NCBI GenBank assembly: GCA_002421845.1 | Contig: DISL01000056.1 | Span: forward strand, 1-15,407 | From: Epsilonproteobacteria bacterium UBA6211 | GTDB lineage: Bacteria > Campylobacterota > Campylobacteria > Campylobacterales > Arcobacteraceae | Direction: 5' to 3' | Length of the DNA: 15,407 nt | In this document: positions 6,715-13,624 of the stretch, one piece after another | Layout of the letters: each line of letters starts with the position of its first letter | Position numbering within the stretch: the first letter of the stretch is position 1 | Translations under genes and position numbers: made by a program | The notes under the pieces: model-generated | Databases searched by the model: none | The model's input: only the letters and a program-made list of their open reading frames with translations | What the model was told of the DNA's origin: nothing

Positions 6715-8641
6715 ACTTGTATGATACTAGTAGTATCGCTAAAATGATTAACAGAAGTAAACCAAATGCCATCCATCTAAGAGCAGTTGATAAATTTCTA
6801 GTTTGTATTACTCTACCTTCGCTTCCTGTATTGTAAATTGATTTTGCAATAGCATCTACGATAGTATCTACTATTTTCAAGTCAATCTCTCTCCAGCTAA
6901 ATCTTGACATAGCTAGGTATGGTTTTAATACAATTTTCTCAAAGAAATGAGGCATATAGTATTGATTTGCTAAAAGTTTATAACAAAATCTATCTTTCAT
7001 AGCATTACCGAAATATGATTCATCTTTTTTGTATTTGAATACCGCAAATGCAATACCTACCAAAACTATAGCCGTAGTAACAGCTATAAGTGTCCATACC
7101 GTATCATGAGAAACATGAATATCAAGCGGTGGAAGTACGGCTGTAATCATATTTACAAATCCGGTTTGTGTCCATCCGGCTACAACTGAAAGTATAGCAA
7201 GAGGAGTCATAGCAGCTATAACGAAACCATAAGTTTCATGTGGATGGTATCCTAAAGCATGATATTTTTCTTTACCGAAGAATATATACATAATTAGTCT
7301 AAAGCTATAAAATGCAGTCATACCGGCTGTTAACCATAATACACCCCATATAATGTATGAGTGTGTTCCAAATGCAACTTCAAGAATTAAATCTTTTGAA
7401 AAGAACCCTGCAAATGGGAAAATACCTGCTAATGCTATAGAAGCAAGTATCATAATCGTACCGGTTTTTGGCATATGCTTAAACAATCCACCCATTTTTT
7501 TGATGTTTATTTCATCATTCATAGCATGCATTACGTTACCTGCACCTAGGAATAAAACAGATTTGAAAAATGCGTGTGTAGCAAGGTGGAATAATGCAAC
7601 CCAATAAGCCCCAAGTCCTGCAGCAACAAACATATATCCTAATTGAGATAGTGTTGAAAATGCAATGATTTTTTTCATATTTGTTGCAACAAGTGCTTGA
7701 GAAGCAGCAAACATAGCTACAAATGCCCCAAGACCTGCTATAAATGCACCTACTTCAGGAACTACCGTAAAAATCTCATTTGCTCTAATAACCAAATAAA
7801 CACCTGCAGTAACCATCGTAGCAGCGTGAATCAACGCTGAAACAGGTGTAGGACCTTCCATTGCATTTGCAAGCCATTGATTGAACGGAAATTGAGCTGA
7901 TTTACCCATAGCACCGATAAATAAGAATATCGCTATTGCTACAACCGTAGAAGTGTTTAAGCTACCGATGTTTGCAAATACTTCATCATATTGTAAACTA
8001 CCTAAATTCCAATAAATTAAGAACAAACCGATTAACATTCCAAGGTCTGCTACTCTGTTTGTAATAAACGCCTCATTTGCTGCAAAAGCAGGAGAAATAG
8101 ACGAATGTGGAGAAAGAGTAGAAAACGGTGAATTATAAATATCTTTAACAAGAGGCTTGTCTTCTTTGTGATACCAAAAACCTATTAGTAACCAAGAACA
8201 TAGACCAACACCTTCCCATCCTATAAACAATCCTGCAAAGTTATCACTCATAACAAGAATCATCATAGAAAATACGAAAGCAGAAAGGTAAGAGAAAAAT
8301 CTATTAAACCCTTTGTCGTGATCCATATAACCTATAGAGTGGATATGTACCATCGTAGAAACTACTGTAACTACGACCATCATAACGGCACTTACTTGGT
8401 CAACAACAAAACCGAAAGGTACATTCATATTACCTATTACAATCCAATCAAGCATTCTAACGTGTACTATATTCCCTGTCATTACCCATGAAAGAAGTAT
8501 CAAAGAAGCTATCATAGAAACACCGAGCATTGCCGACGTAAAAATACCCGTTATAAGTTTTTTAGGGCTGTGCGAATAAAGAGCCGCGAATAGTGAGCCT
8601 ACTAGCGGAGCAAATAATGCGATATATAACAGTTTTTCCAT
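6713..8641 (-). CDS. nuoL: NADH-quinone oxidoreductase subunit L (antiporter-like)
   Basis: Distal proton-pumping membrane subunit of complex I, 642 residues. Conserved residues: Glu143 in GWEGVGLCSW, Lys247 in GAMGKSAQFPFNQWLANAMEG, the IHAATMVTAGVYL helix with His272, Lys360 in HAFFKSVLF, and Lys416 in FFSKD. The C-terminal 540-600 stretch fits the long amphipathic helix that runs along the membrane arm, followed by a last membrane anchor at about 620-640. Compared with E. coli (Glu144, Lys229, Lys342) the numbering shifts by about 18-19 residues between Glu143 and Lys247. This places an insertion at roughly residues 162-188, rich in Ser and Pro. The ATG at 8641 has a run of six G 7 bases upstream, inside the end of nuoK; the gap to nuoK is 3 bases. 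Confidence 0.97.
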   Translation of the reverse strand: MEKLLYIALFAPLVGSLFAALYSHSPKKLITGIFTSAMLGVSMIASLILLSWVMTGNIVHVRMLDWIVIGNMNVPFGFVVDQVSAVMMVVVTVVSTMVHIHSIGYMDHDKGFNRFFSYLSAFVFSMMILVMSDNFAGLFIGWEGVGLCSWLLIGFWYHKEDKPLVKDIYNSPFSTLSPHSSISPAFAANEAFITNRVADLGMLIGLFLIYWNLGSLQYDEVFANIGSLNTSTVVAIAIFLFIGAMGKSAQFPFNQWLANAMEGPTPVSALIHAATMVTAGVYLVIRANEIFTVVPEVGAFIAGLGAFVAMFAASQALVATNMKKIIAFSTLSQLGYMFVAAGLGAYWVALFHLATHAFFKSVLFLGAGNVMHAMNDEINIKKMGGLFKHMPKTGTIMILASIALAGIFPFAGFFSKDLILEVAFGTHSYIIWGVLWLTAGMTAFYSFRLIMYIFFGKEKYHALGYHPHETYGFVIAAMTPLAILSVVAGWTQTGFVNMITAVLPPLDIHVSHDTVWTLIAVTTAIVLVGIAFAVFKYKKDESYFGNAMKDRFCYKLLANQYYMPHFFEKIVLKPYLAMSRFSWREIDLKIVDTIVDAIAKSIYNTGSEGRVIQTRNLSTALRWMAFGLLLLIILAILLVSYK

Positions 8642-8644
8642 AAA

Positions 8645-8944
8645 TCAGCCCCCCATACTTTGTAAATTATCAAGACTAAGTGAATTTTTTCTTTTATATG
8701 TCAGAATCAATAATCCCAAACCTATAGCAACTTCACTTGCCGCAACTGCTATAATGAAAAATGCAAACATTTGTCCACTTAAATCCCCATGAAATTTTGA
8801 TACGGCAGCTAAACCTATGTTTACTGCATTAAGCATAATCTCAGATGCAAAGAATAACATCAAAAGATTTTTTCTTCTAATTACCCCTATTAGCCCTATA
8901 CAAAAAAGTATTGAACTAAGTATTAAATAATCATTTAACATCAT
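8645..8944 (-). CDS. nuoK: NADH-quinone oxidoreductase subunit K
   Basis: Small three-helix membrane subunit of complex I that forms part of the proton path next to NuoJ. At 99 residues it is the standard length. The two conserved membrane glutamates are visible: Glu35 in FFASEIMLNAVN and Glu71 in AASEVAIGLGLLI. There are two adjacent ATG codons, 8944 and 8941. The first overlaps the nuoJ stop in an ATGA arrangement and has AAAGGA 6 bases upstream, so it is preferred; the second would also work. The last codons encode Met-Gly-Gly through a run of six G that serves as the nuoL ribosome binding site. Confidence 0.97.
   Translation of the reverse strand: MMLNDYLILSSILFCIGLIGVIRRKNLLMLFFASEIMLNAVNIGLAAVSKFHGDLSGQMFAFFIIAVAASEVAIGLGLLILTYKRKNSLSLDNLQSMGG
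8649..8654 (-). promoter_or_regulatory. G6 Shine-Dalgarno of nuoL, read as the end of nuoK
   Basis: Six consecutive G on the minus strand lie 7 bases before the nuoL ATG and are also the Gly-Gly codons that end nuoK. Confidence 0.65.
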
Positions 8945-9519
8945 TTTTTATCCTTTGCAATATCAGAATGAGAACTTAATTTATCAATCTCTTCTTCCGT
9001 CATCTGAGTTATTGATACATCCATTTTTTTACCTGCAAGTATAATCCCACCTATCATAGCAACAAGAAGCATAACCGCAGCTAGTTCAAAAGGCACTAGA
9101 TATTTTGTAAATAAAACCATACCTACATCTTTTACGTTGCTACCGTACTCCGGAGTCATAGGGTGAGCTGATATGATATTACCGCTTATTATAGGTGCAG
9201 TAAAAATCATTACTACCAAAAGTGCTATACCGCCACTTAATAAAAATACAAGTTTTGGATGTTTTATATCCTCTTTTACGTCTGCAACTGTATCAAAAAA
9301 CATCATACCAAACGCGTATAATGCCATAACTGCACCGGTATAAACTACGATTTGAACAACACCCAAAAACTCTGCATCTAAAATAAAATAAAATGCCGAT
9401 ATAAAAATCATACCAGCTGCCAATGAACTAAGTGCATAAAGTGCATTATTTGTAAGCACAGTTGTTGAAAACATTGCAATAGTTAAAAAAGCGAATAAGT
9501 AAAATGCTACTATTTCCAT
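8941..9519 (-). CDS. nuoJ: NADH-quinone oxidoreductase subunit J
   Basis: Membrane subunit of complex I with about five helices, located between NuoH and NuoK in the membrane arm. The 192-residue protein shows the conserved GVVQIVVYTGAVMALYAFGMMF segment in the third helix (about residues 53-74), whose pi-bulge region links quinone chemistry to pumping, and a final helix (ELAAVMLLVAMIGGIILA). The C-terminal 25 residues are hydrophilic and charged, as expected for a cytoplasmic tail. The frame could open at TTG 9522, but AAGGAG at 9525-9530 is 5 bases from ATG 9519 and only 2 from the TTG, so ATG 9519 is chosen. It overlaps nuoK by 4 bases. Confidence 0.95.
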   Translation of the reverse strand: MEIVAFYLFAFLTIAMFSTTVLTNNALYALSSLAAGMIFISAFYFILDAEFLGVVQIVVYTGAVMALYAFGMMFFDTVADVKEDIKHPKLVFLLSGGIALLVVMIFTAPIISGNIISAHPMTPEYGSNVKDVGMVLFTKYLVPFELAAVMLLVAMIGGIILAGKKMDVSITQMTEEEIDKLSSHSDIAKDKK

Positions 9520-9524
9520 CAATT

Positions 9525-9530
9525 CTCCTT
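9525..9530 (-). promoter_or_regulatory. Shine-Dalgarno that decides the nuoJ start
   Basis: AAGGAG on the minus strand overlaps the nuoI stop codon and sits 5 bases before ATG 9519. Confidence 0.75.
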
Positions 9531-10164
9531 AATATGCCAGTGGTGTTTTTTTGATTTTTTCATCAGCATCATCTGATGTAGCACCAAAACCGGTAAATTC
9601 TTGTTGATTCTTCAAGAAATCAAGCGGTGTCAATAAATCATCTTTTAGTACAAAGTGTGCTCTTTGCTCACTTGCATTTTCGTATCGTCCACCGTGAACG
9701 ATAGCAAGTTCAGGACAAACTTCCGCACAGTATCCACAAAATATACATCTACCTAAATTGATAGTATATTCGCTTACCTCTTTTCTTGAATTTTCATCTA
9801 TTTTTGTATCCATTCTTATACAGTTTGCAATACAAATTTTTTCACAAAGTCCACAACCTATACATCTGTTGTTACCGCTTTCCATTAGAGCAAGTAATTT
9901 GTGTACGGCTCTGTATCTTGGACTAATAGGTAGTTTTTCAAGAGGGTATCTAACCGTATGCATCTCATTTTTGAATAATGCATCAATCATATTTTTAAAT
10001 GTAATTTTTAGACCGCCGAGTAATTCTGTTTTTAGAGTTCTACTCATTACTTGCGTAAACTCTTGCCATCTATTATCCGGATATTTGCCGTCATGAACAG
10101 TTATATAACCATCAGATTCTACAACGTGATTTAAGTTTTCGTTTTCTTCTATATGTGCACCCAT
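9529..10164 (-). CDS. nuoI: NADH-quinone oxidoreductase subunit I (2x[4Fe-4S] ferredoxin-like)
   Basis: Peripheral-arm subunit of complex I that carries clusters N6a and N6b and passes electrons from NuoG towards NuoB and quinone. The 211-residue protein has two CxxCxxCxxxC motifs: Cys101, 104, 107, 111 and Cys140, 143, 146, 150. The second is followed by the usual Pro-Glu-Leu-Ala-Ile, while the first has Ile instead of Pro and an extra Cys115. A hydrophilic N-terminal extension of about 30 residues precedes an amphipathic region (about 45-65) likely to lie on the membrane near NuoH. The ATG at 10164 is supported by TAGGAG 5 bases upstream, overlapping the nuoH stop. The C-terminal tail of about 30 residues is charged and unassigned. 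Confidence 0.97.
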   Translation of the reverse strand: MGAHIEENENLNHVVESDGYITVHDGKYPDNRWQEFTQVMSRTLKTELLGGLKITFKNMIDALFKNEMHTVRYPLEKLPISPRYRAVHKLLALMESGNNRCIGCGLCEKICIANCIRMDTKIDENSRKEVSEYTINLGRCIFCGYCAEVCPELAIVHGGRYENASEQRAHFVLKDDLLTPLDFLKNQQEFTGFGATSDDADEKIKKTPLAY

Positions 10165-10169
10165 GATAG

Positions 10170-10175
10170 CTCCTA
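10170..10175 (-). promoter_or_regulatory. Shine-Dalgarno of nuoI overlapping the nuoH stop
   Basis: TAGGAG on the minus strand includes the nuoH TAG stop codon and ends 5 bases before the nuoI ATG, which suggests coupled translation. Confidence 0.7.
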
Positions 10176-11165
10176 TAACATTATTACTACGCCGGTAACT
10201 ATTATGTTAATTACGGCAATCGGCATTAATACCTTCCAACATAACCACATTAATTGGTCAGGTCTTATATGTGGCCAAGAAGCTCTTGTCCATAAGAAGA
10301 AGAATATTAAAAACATTACTTTTAGTATTATTGCAATACCGCCAGGGATAAACCATAAATCATTAAATCCACCCATAAAGATAAGGGCTGCTAGAAATGA
10401 TATAGTAAAAAGGTTCGCATACTCACCTATAAAAAACATACCCCATCTCATACCTGAATACTCTGTTGCATAACCGGCAATAACTTCCGCTTCATGCTCT
10501 AGTAAGTCAAAAGGAGTTCTGTTTGTTTCTGCAAAACCTGCAATCAAAAATAGTATAAACGCAACAGGTTGAGTCCATAATAACCAATCAGTCAATCCAC
10601 CGTTTTGGTAGTTGTTAATATCTATCAAAGATAAACTTCCAACAAGCATTAAAGGTGCTAATATTGATAAGCCCGTAACTATTTCATAACTAAGTAATTG
10701 AATAGCAGTTCTAGCTCCACCTAGTAAAGCCCATTTGTTACCACTTGCCATACCTGCTAGTAAAGGTCCATAAAGACCTGTAGCCATAACACCAAGAACA
10801 AATAATAAACCTACGTTTACATCACTTATAATAGGAGTAACAGTATGGTTTCCTATATTAAACTCAGGTAAAAACGGAACGGCACTCATAGCTATAAAAG
10901 CAGTTGCTGCAGTAATAACAGGTGCTATCATAAAAATAGGTTTGTTTGCCCCTTGCGGTACAAAGTCCTCTTTTGTAAAAAGCTTAACCCCGTCAGCCAA
11001 AATTTGAAGTAGCCCTATAGGTCTAACATGTACGGGACCTAGTCTTCTTTGCATAAATGCTAGAACTTTTCTCTCTATATAAGTAGTAAATCCAGCAAGT
11101 GCAGAAAAGACCAGTAGAACAACTAAAACTTTTATTATTGTTTCAACGAAATATATCGGATCCAT
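10173..11165 (-). CDS. nuoH: NADH-quinone oxidoreductase subunit H
   Basis: Membrane subunit of complex I that joins the peripheral arm to the membrane arm and forms much of the quinone chamber. The 330 residues are the normal length with about eight helices. Diagnostic motifs: ERKVLAFMQRRLGP at 31-44, LLQILADGVKLFTKED at 52-67, a membrane Glu161 in LLSYEIVTGLS, the family signature at 212-238 containing ETNRTPFDLLEHEAE and GYATEYSG, and RASWPHIRPDQLMWLCWK near the C-terminus. The ATG at 11165 has AGAGGTG 6 bases upstream, overlapping the stop of the upstream nuoG copy. Spacing is 11 bases to nuoG and 7 to nuoI. Confidence 0.98.
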   Translation of the reverse strand: MDPIYFVETIIKVLVVLLVFSALAGFTTYIERKVLAFMQRRLGPVHVRPIGLLQILADGVKLFTKEDFVPQGANKPIFMIAPVITAATAFIAMSAVPFLPEFNIGNHTVTPIISDVNVGLLFVLGVMATGLYGPLLAGMASGNKWALLGGARTAIQLLSYEIVTGLSILAPLMLVGSLSLIDINNYQNGGLTDWLLWTQPVAFILFLIAGFAETNRTPFDLLEHEAEVIAGYATEYSGMRWGMFFIGEYANLFTISFLAALIFMGGFNDLWFIPGGIAIILKVMFLIFFFLWTRASWPHIRPDQLMWLCWKVLMPIAVINIIVTGVVIML

Positions 11166-11171
11166 TTTTTA

Positions 11172-11178
11172 CACCTCT
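11172..11178 (-). promoter_or_regulatory. Shine-Dalgarno of nuoH overlapping the nuoG copy 1 stop
   Basis: AGAGGTG on the minus strand lies 6 bases upstream of the nuoH ATG and overlaps the TAG that ends nuoG copy 1. Confidence 0.65.
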
Positions 11179-13624
11179 ACTTTTTAATAACTGCTTTAGC
11201 ATATCTTGAGATGCTAAAGAGTGTACAAGTTTTAATATTTTTATCAAACGTAGGAATATAGCAAATATCCCCTGCAAGTTGATTGTCTATAATTACATTT
11301 AGTTCAAAACTTGCACCGTTTGATTCAACTTTTACCAAATCACCTTCACTAACACCCAAATTCTCAGCTTTAGATGAGCTCATATAACAACCCATAGGCT
11401 CTTTTATTTGACGTGATTTAGCAGTGAAATCGTTGAATTGATTGATTGGATTTGCTTTATAAATCAAATCACCTTCTATGTTTTCACACTCAATTTTTTC
11501 AATTTCGTTATTATAGCTTATATCACTATAATCAAGTACATATCCTCTATTTTCTTTGAAGTCATTTGAAAAATAGTTACTTAAAGAGTCAAATTCTACA
11601 CTCTTGTACCCTTTTTGAGTAGGTAATTCAGATGTATAATCGATAGTAAACTCTTGATATAGACCTAAAGCATTAGCAATATCGTTTAACGTATATCCGC
11701 TATAAGATAATGCAGCATTTGTAGGAACTACACGTTTATCTAGGTTTGTAAATGTACCTTCTTGTTGTAGTAAAGGAGGCATGTCCAAATCACCGTCACC
11801 TAATGCACTTAGAGTAAAGTTTCCGGATTTGTTGTATCCGATAGTAAAACTTCCCTCTTTATCATCAAGGTCACATATCAAGCTAACACCTAAAGTATTT
11901 GTTTGGGTAGGTATAATCACTACTTTAAACTCTGTACATCTTTGGATAAGCCCTGCAAGTTTTGCTAAGTTTTTACTTCTTGGGTGATAAATCAAATCTT
12001 CCCCGATAATAAGTGAGAAAGTATCTTTTTTATCAAGCATAGATGAGATAGTTTCTAGTAAAGATTCTTCAGCCCCTATAATTTCAAGAAGTTTAGAATA
12101 TTGGTATTCTACTTCAGTTTCTATTTTTTTAGGAACTAGTTTTTCTACCTCTTTTTTCTCGCCCGTTTCTTCATCTTCGACTATTTCGATAATGCTTTCT
12201 TTTATAGTCTCAACTACTTTTTTCTTTTTTATCTCTTTTTGAGATTTTAAATACTCTGTTACGTTTTCAGGTAAATCTTTGCCGAACATATCAAGTATAA
12301 AATACAAAATAGCCTCTTCAGACATAGGAGCATTTTTGATTATCTCTATGGTTTTACCTTTTTTACCGAAATTTTCTACGGTAGTATCTTCCATAGGGTG
12401 GAAATAAAGCCCTGCACCTTTGTTTACACTGATTGAGTTATTGAAAGCATATCTTACGCTAGGTGCATCAGATTTGAAATAACTTCCTACACTTATTACA
12501 AAGTTACTATCGTGAATGTCTTTTAAGCTTCCGTTATATAGTGATGTACCGCTTGTTGAACTAAATGCTTTTAAAAATTCTTGGTATCTTTTTGCATCGT
12601 TATTTATAAGCTTATAACCGAATTTTTCTTTTAGTTTTTGAAGTATCAAAGCCTCTTCATTTGTAATAAACGAGCCAAATTTGATAGTGTCCGCTTTTTT
12701 GAATGCTTCTATCGCATGTGTAAAAGATTGTTCACATTTTGATGATTCAAGAGCATACTCGTACCCAAATCTTGCTGCTCCACTTAGAGATACGTAGTGT
12801 GAGTCGTTTGTAACACGATAGATTTTTTGTGATTTATTGTTTACTATACTATCATGTTTTGTTTCATAATACATCAAGCTACAATCACTACTATGTGGGT
12901 TTGAAGCAGGTACTCTTGTAAGTTCCCAAGCATTTGATTTGTATTGGAAATCACTACTTACAAGTGCTCCTACCGGACATACGGAGATACACTCACCGCA
13001 ATCTATACATTTTTCCTCTTCAAAACCTATAAGAGATTTGTTAAGTTTGTTCCACATTGCATAAGCATCTTTAGGCATTGTCTCTTTGTATGTTTTATCA
13101 AGGTCTTCGCCACCTCTTTTTATAGTTCCAAGGGCATTTGAACCTATCATATCTTTACATACGGTTACACATTTTTCACATACTATACATAGACCCGGGT
13201 CATATTTCATTACACCCCAGCTTTGAGCAGGTCTATGAATATCTTTTATTGCATAGTGTTGTTTTTCTACGCCCATATAAAGGGTATAGTTTTGTAGTTC
13301 ACATTCACCGCTTTGGTCACATACGCCACATTGTAAAGGATGGTTTACGTCGTAAACTTCCATTATAGATTTTCGTTCTTTTTCTATATTGTCGGTAGTT
13401 GTAACTACAGCCATACCATCTTTAACTTTAGCATTACAAGAATAAACTTGTTTTCCGTCAGCTTCAACTAAACAAAGCCTACAAGCAAGAGTAGGAGAGC
13501 ATCTAGTAAGATAGCAAATAGCAGGTATAAATATACCGTTTGCTCTTGCTACGTTTAGGATAAATTCACCCTCCGGTGCTTGTATAGTTTTGCCGTCGAT
13601 TGTTAATGTTATTAAGTTACTCAT
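11177..13624 (-). CDS. nuoG: NADH-quinone oxidoreductase subunit G, copy 1 (no N7 cysteines)
   Basis: Largest iron-sulfur subunit of the complex I peripheral arm, 815 residues. Domains: an N-terminal [2Fe-2S] ferredoxin (Cys37, 48, 51, 63), a His-Cys3 [4Fe-4S] site (His95, Cys99, 102, 108), a double [4Fe-4S] module (Cys146, 149, 152, 156 and Cys206, 209, 212, 216), then a molybdopterin-oxidoreductase-type fold to the end without recognised cofactor ligands. Canonical NuoG has only four cysteines in the third module, so this form probably carries an extra cluster. The N7-type site is gone: aligned with copy 2, the first two cysteines are replaced around SNPHSSDC at 241-248 and the fourth is Ser281. 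Residues about 460-505 are a Lys/Glu-rich insertion missing from copy 2. The ATG at 13624 overlaps the stop of copy 2 as ATGA. This copy resembles, from memory, the single NuoG of Campylobacter and Helicobacter. Confidence 0.94.
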   Translation of the reverse strand: MSNLITLTIDGKTIQAPEGEFILNVARANGIFIPAICYLTRCSPTLACRLCLVEADGKQVYSCNAKVKDGMAVVTTTDNIEKERKSIMEVYDVNHPLQCGVCDQSGECELQNYTLYMGVEKQHYAIKDIHRPAQSWGVMKYDPGLCIVCEKCVTVCKDMIGSNALGTIKRGGEDLDKTYKETMPKDAYAMWNKLNKSLIGFEEEKCIDCGECISVCPVGALVSSDFQYKSNAWELTRVPASNPHSSDCSLMYYETKHDSIVNNKSQKIYRVTNDSHYVSLSGAARFGYEYALESSKCEQSFTHAIEAFKKADTIKFGSFITNEEALILQKLKEKFGYKLINNDAKRYQEFLKAFSSTSGTSLYNGSLKDIHDSNFVISVGSYFKSDAPSVRYAFNNSISVNKGAGLYFHPMEDTTVENFGKKGKTIEIIKNAPMSEEAILYFILDMFGKDLPENVTEYLKSQKEIKKKKVVETIKESIIEIVEDEETGEKKEVEKLVPKKIETEVEYQYSKLLEIIGAEESLLETISSMLDKKDTFSLIIGEDLIYHPRSKNLAKLAGLIQRCTEFKVVIIPTQTNTLGVSLICDLDDKEGSFTIGYNKSGNFTLSALGDGDLDMPPLLQQEGTFTNLDKRVVPTNAALSYSGYTLNDIANALGLYQEFTIDYTSELPTQKGYKSVEFDSLSNYFSNDFKENRGYVLDYSDISYNNEIEKIECENIEGDLIYKANPINQFNDFTAKSRQIKEPMGCYMSSSKAENLGVSEGDLVKVESNGASFELNVIIDNQLAGDICYIPTFDKNIKTCTLFSISRYAKAVIKK

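Noticed and set aside
8649..8654. Run of six G as a phase-variable tract
   Set aside because: Phase-variable G tracts in Campylobacterota are usually longer, and slippage would only alter the last two residues of NuoK. The run is better explained as the nuoL ribosome binding site.
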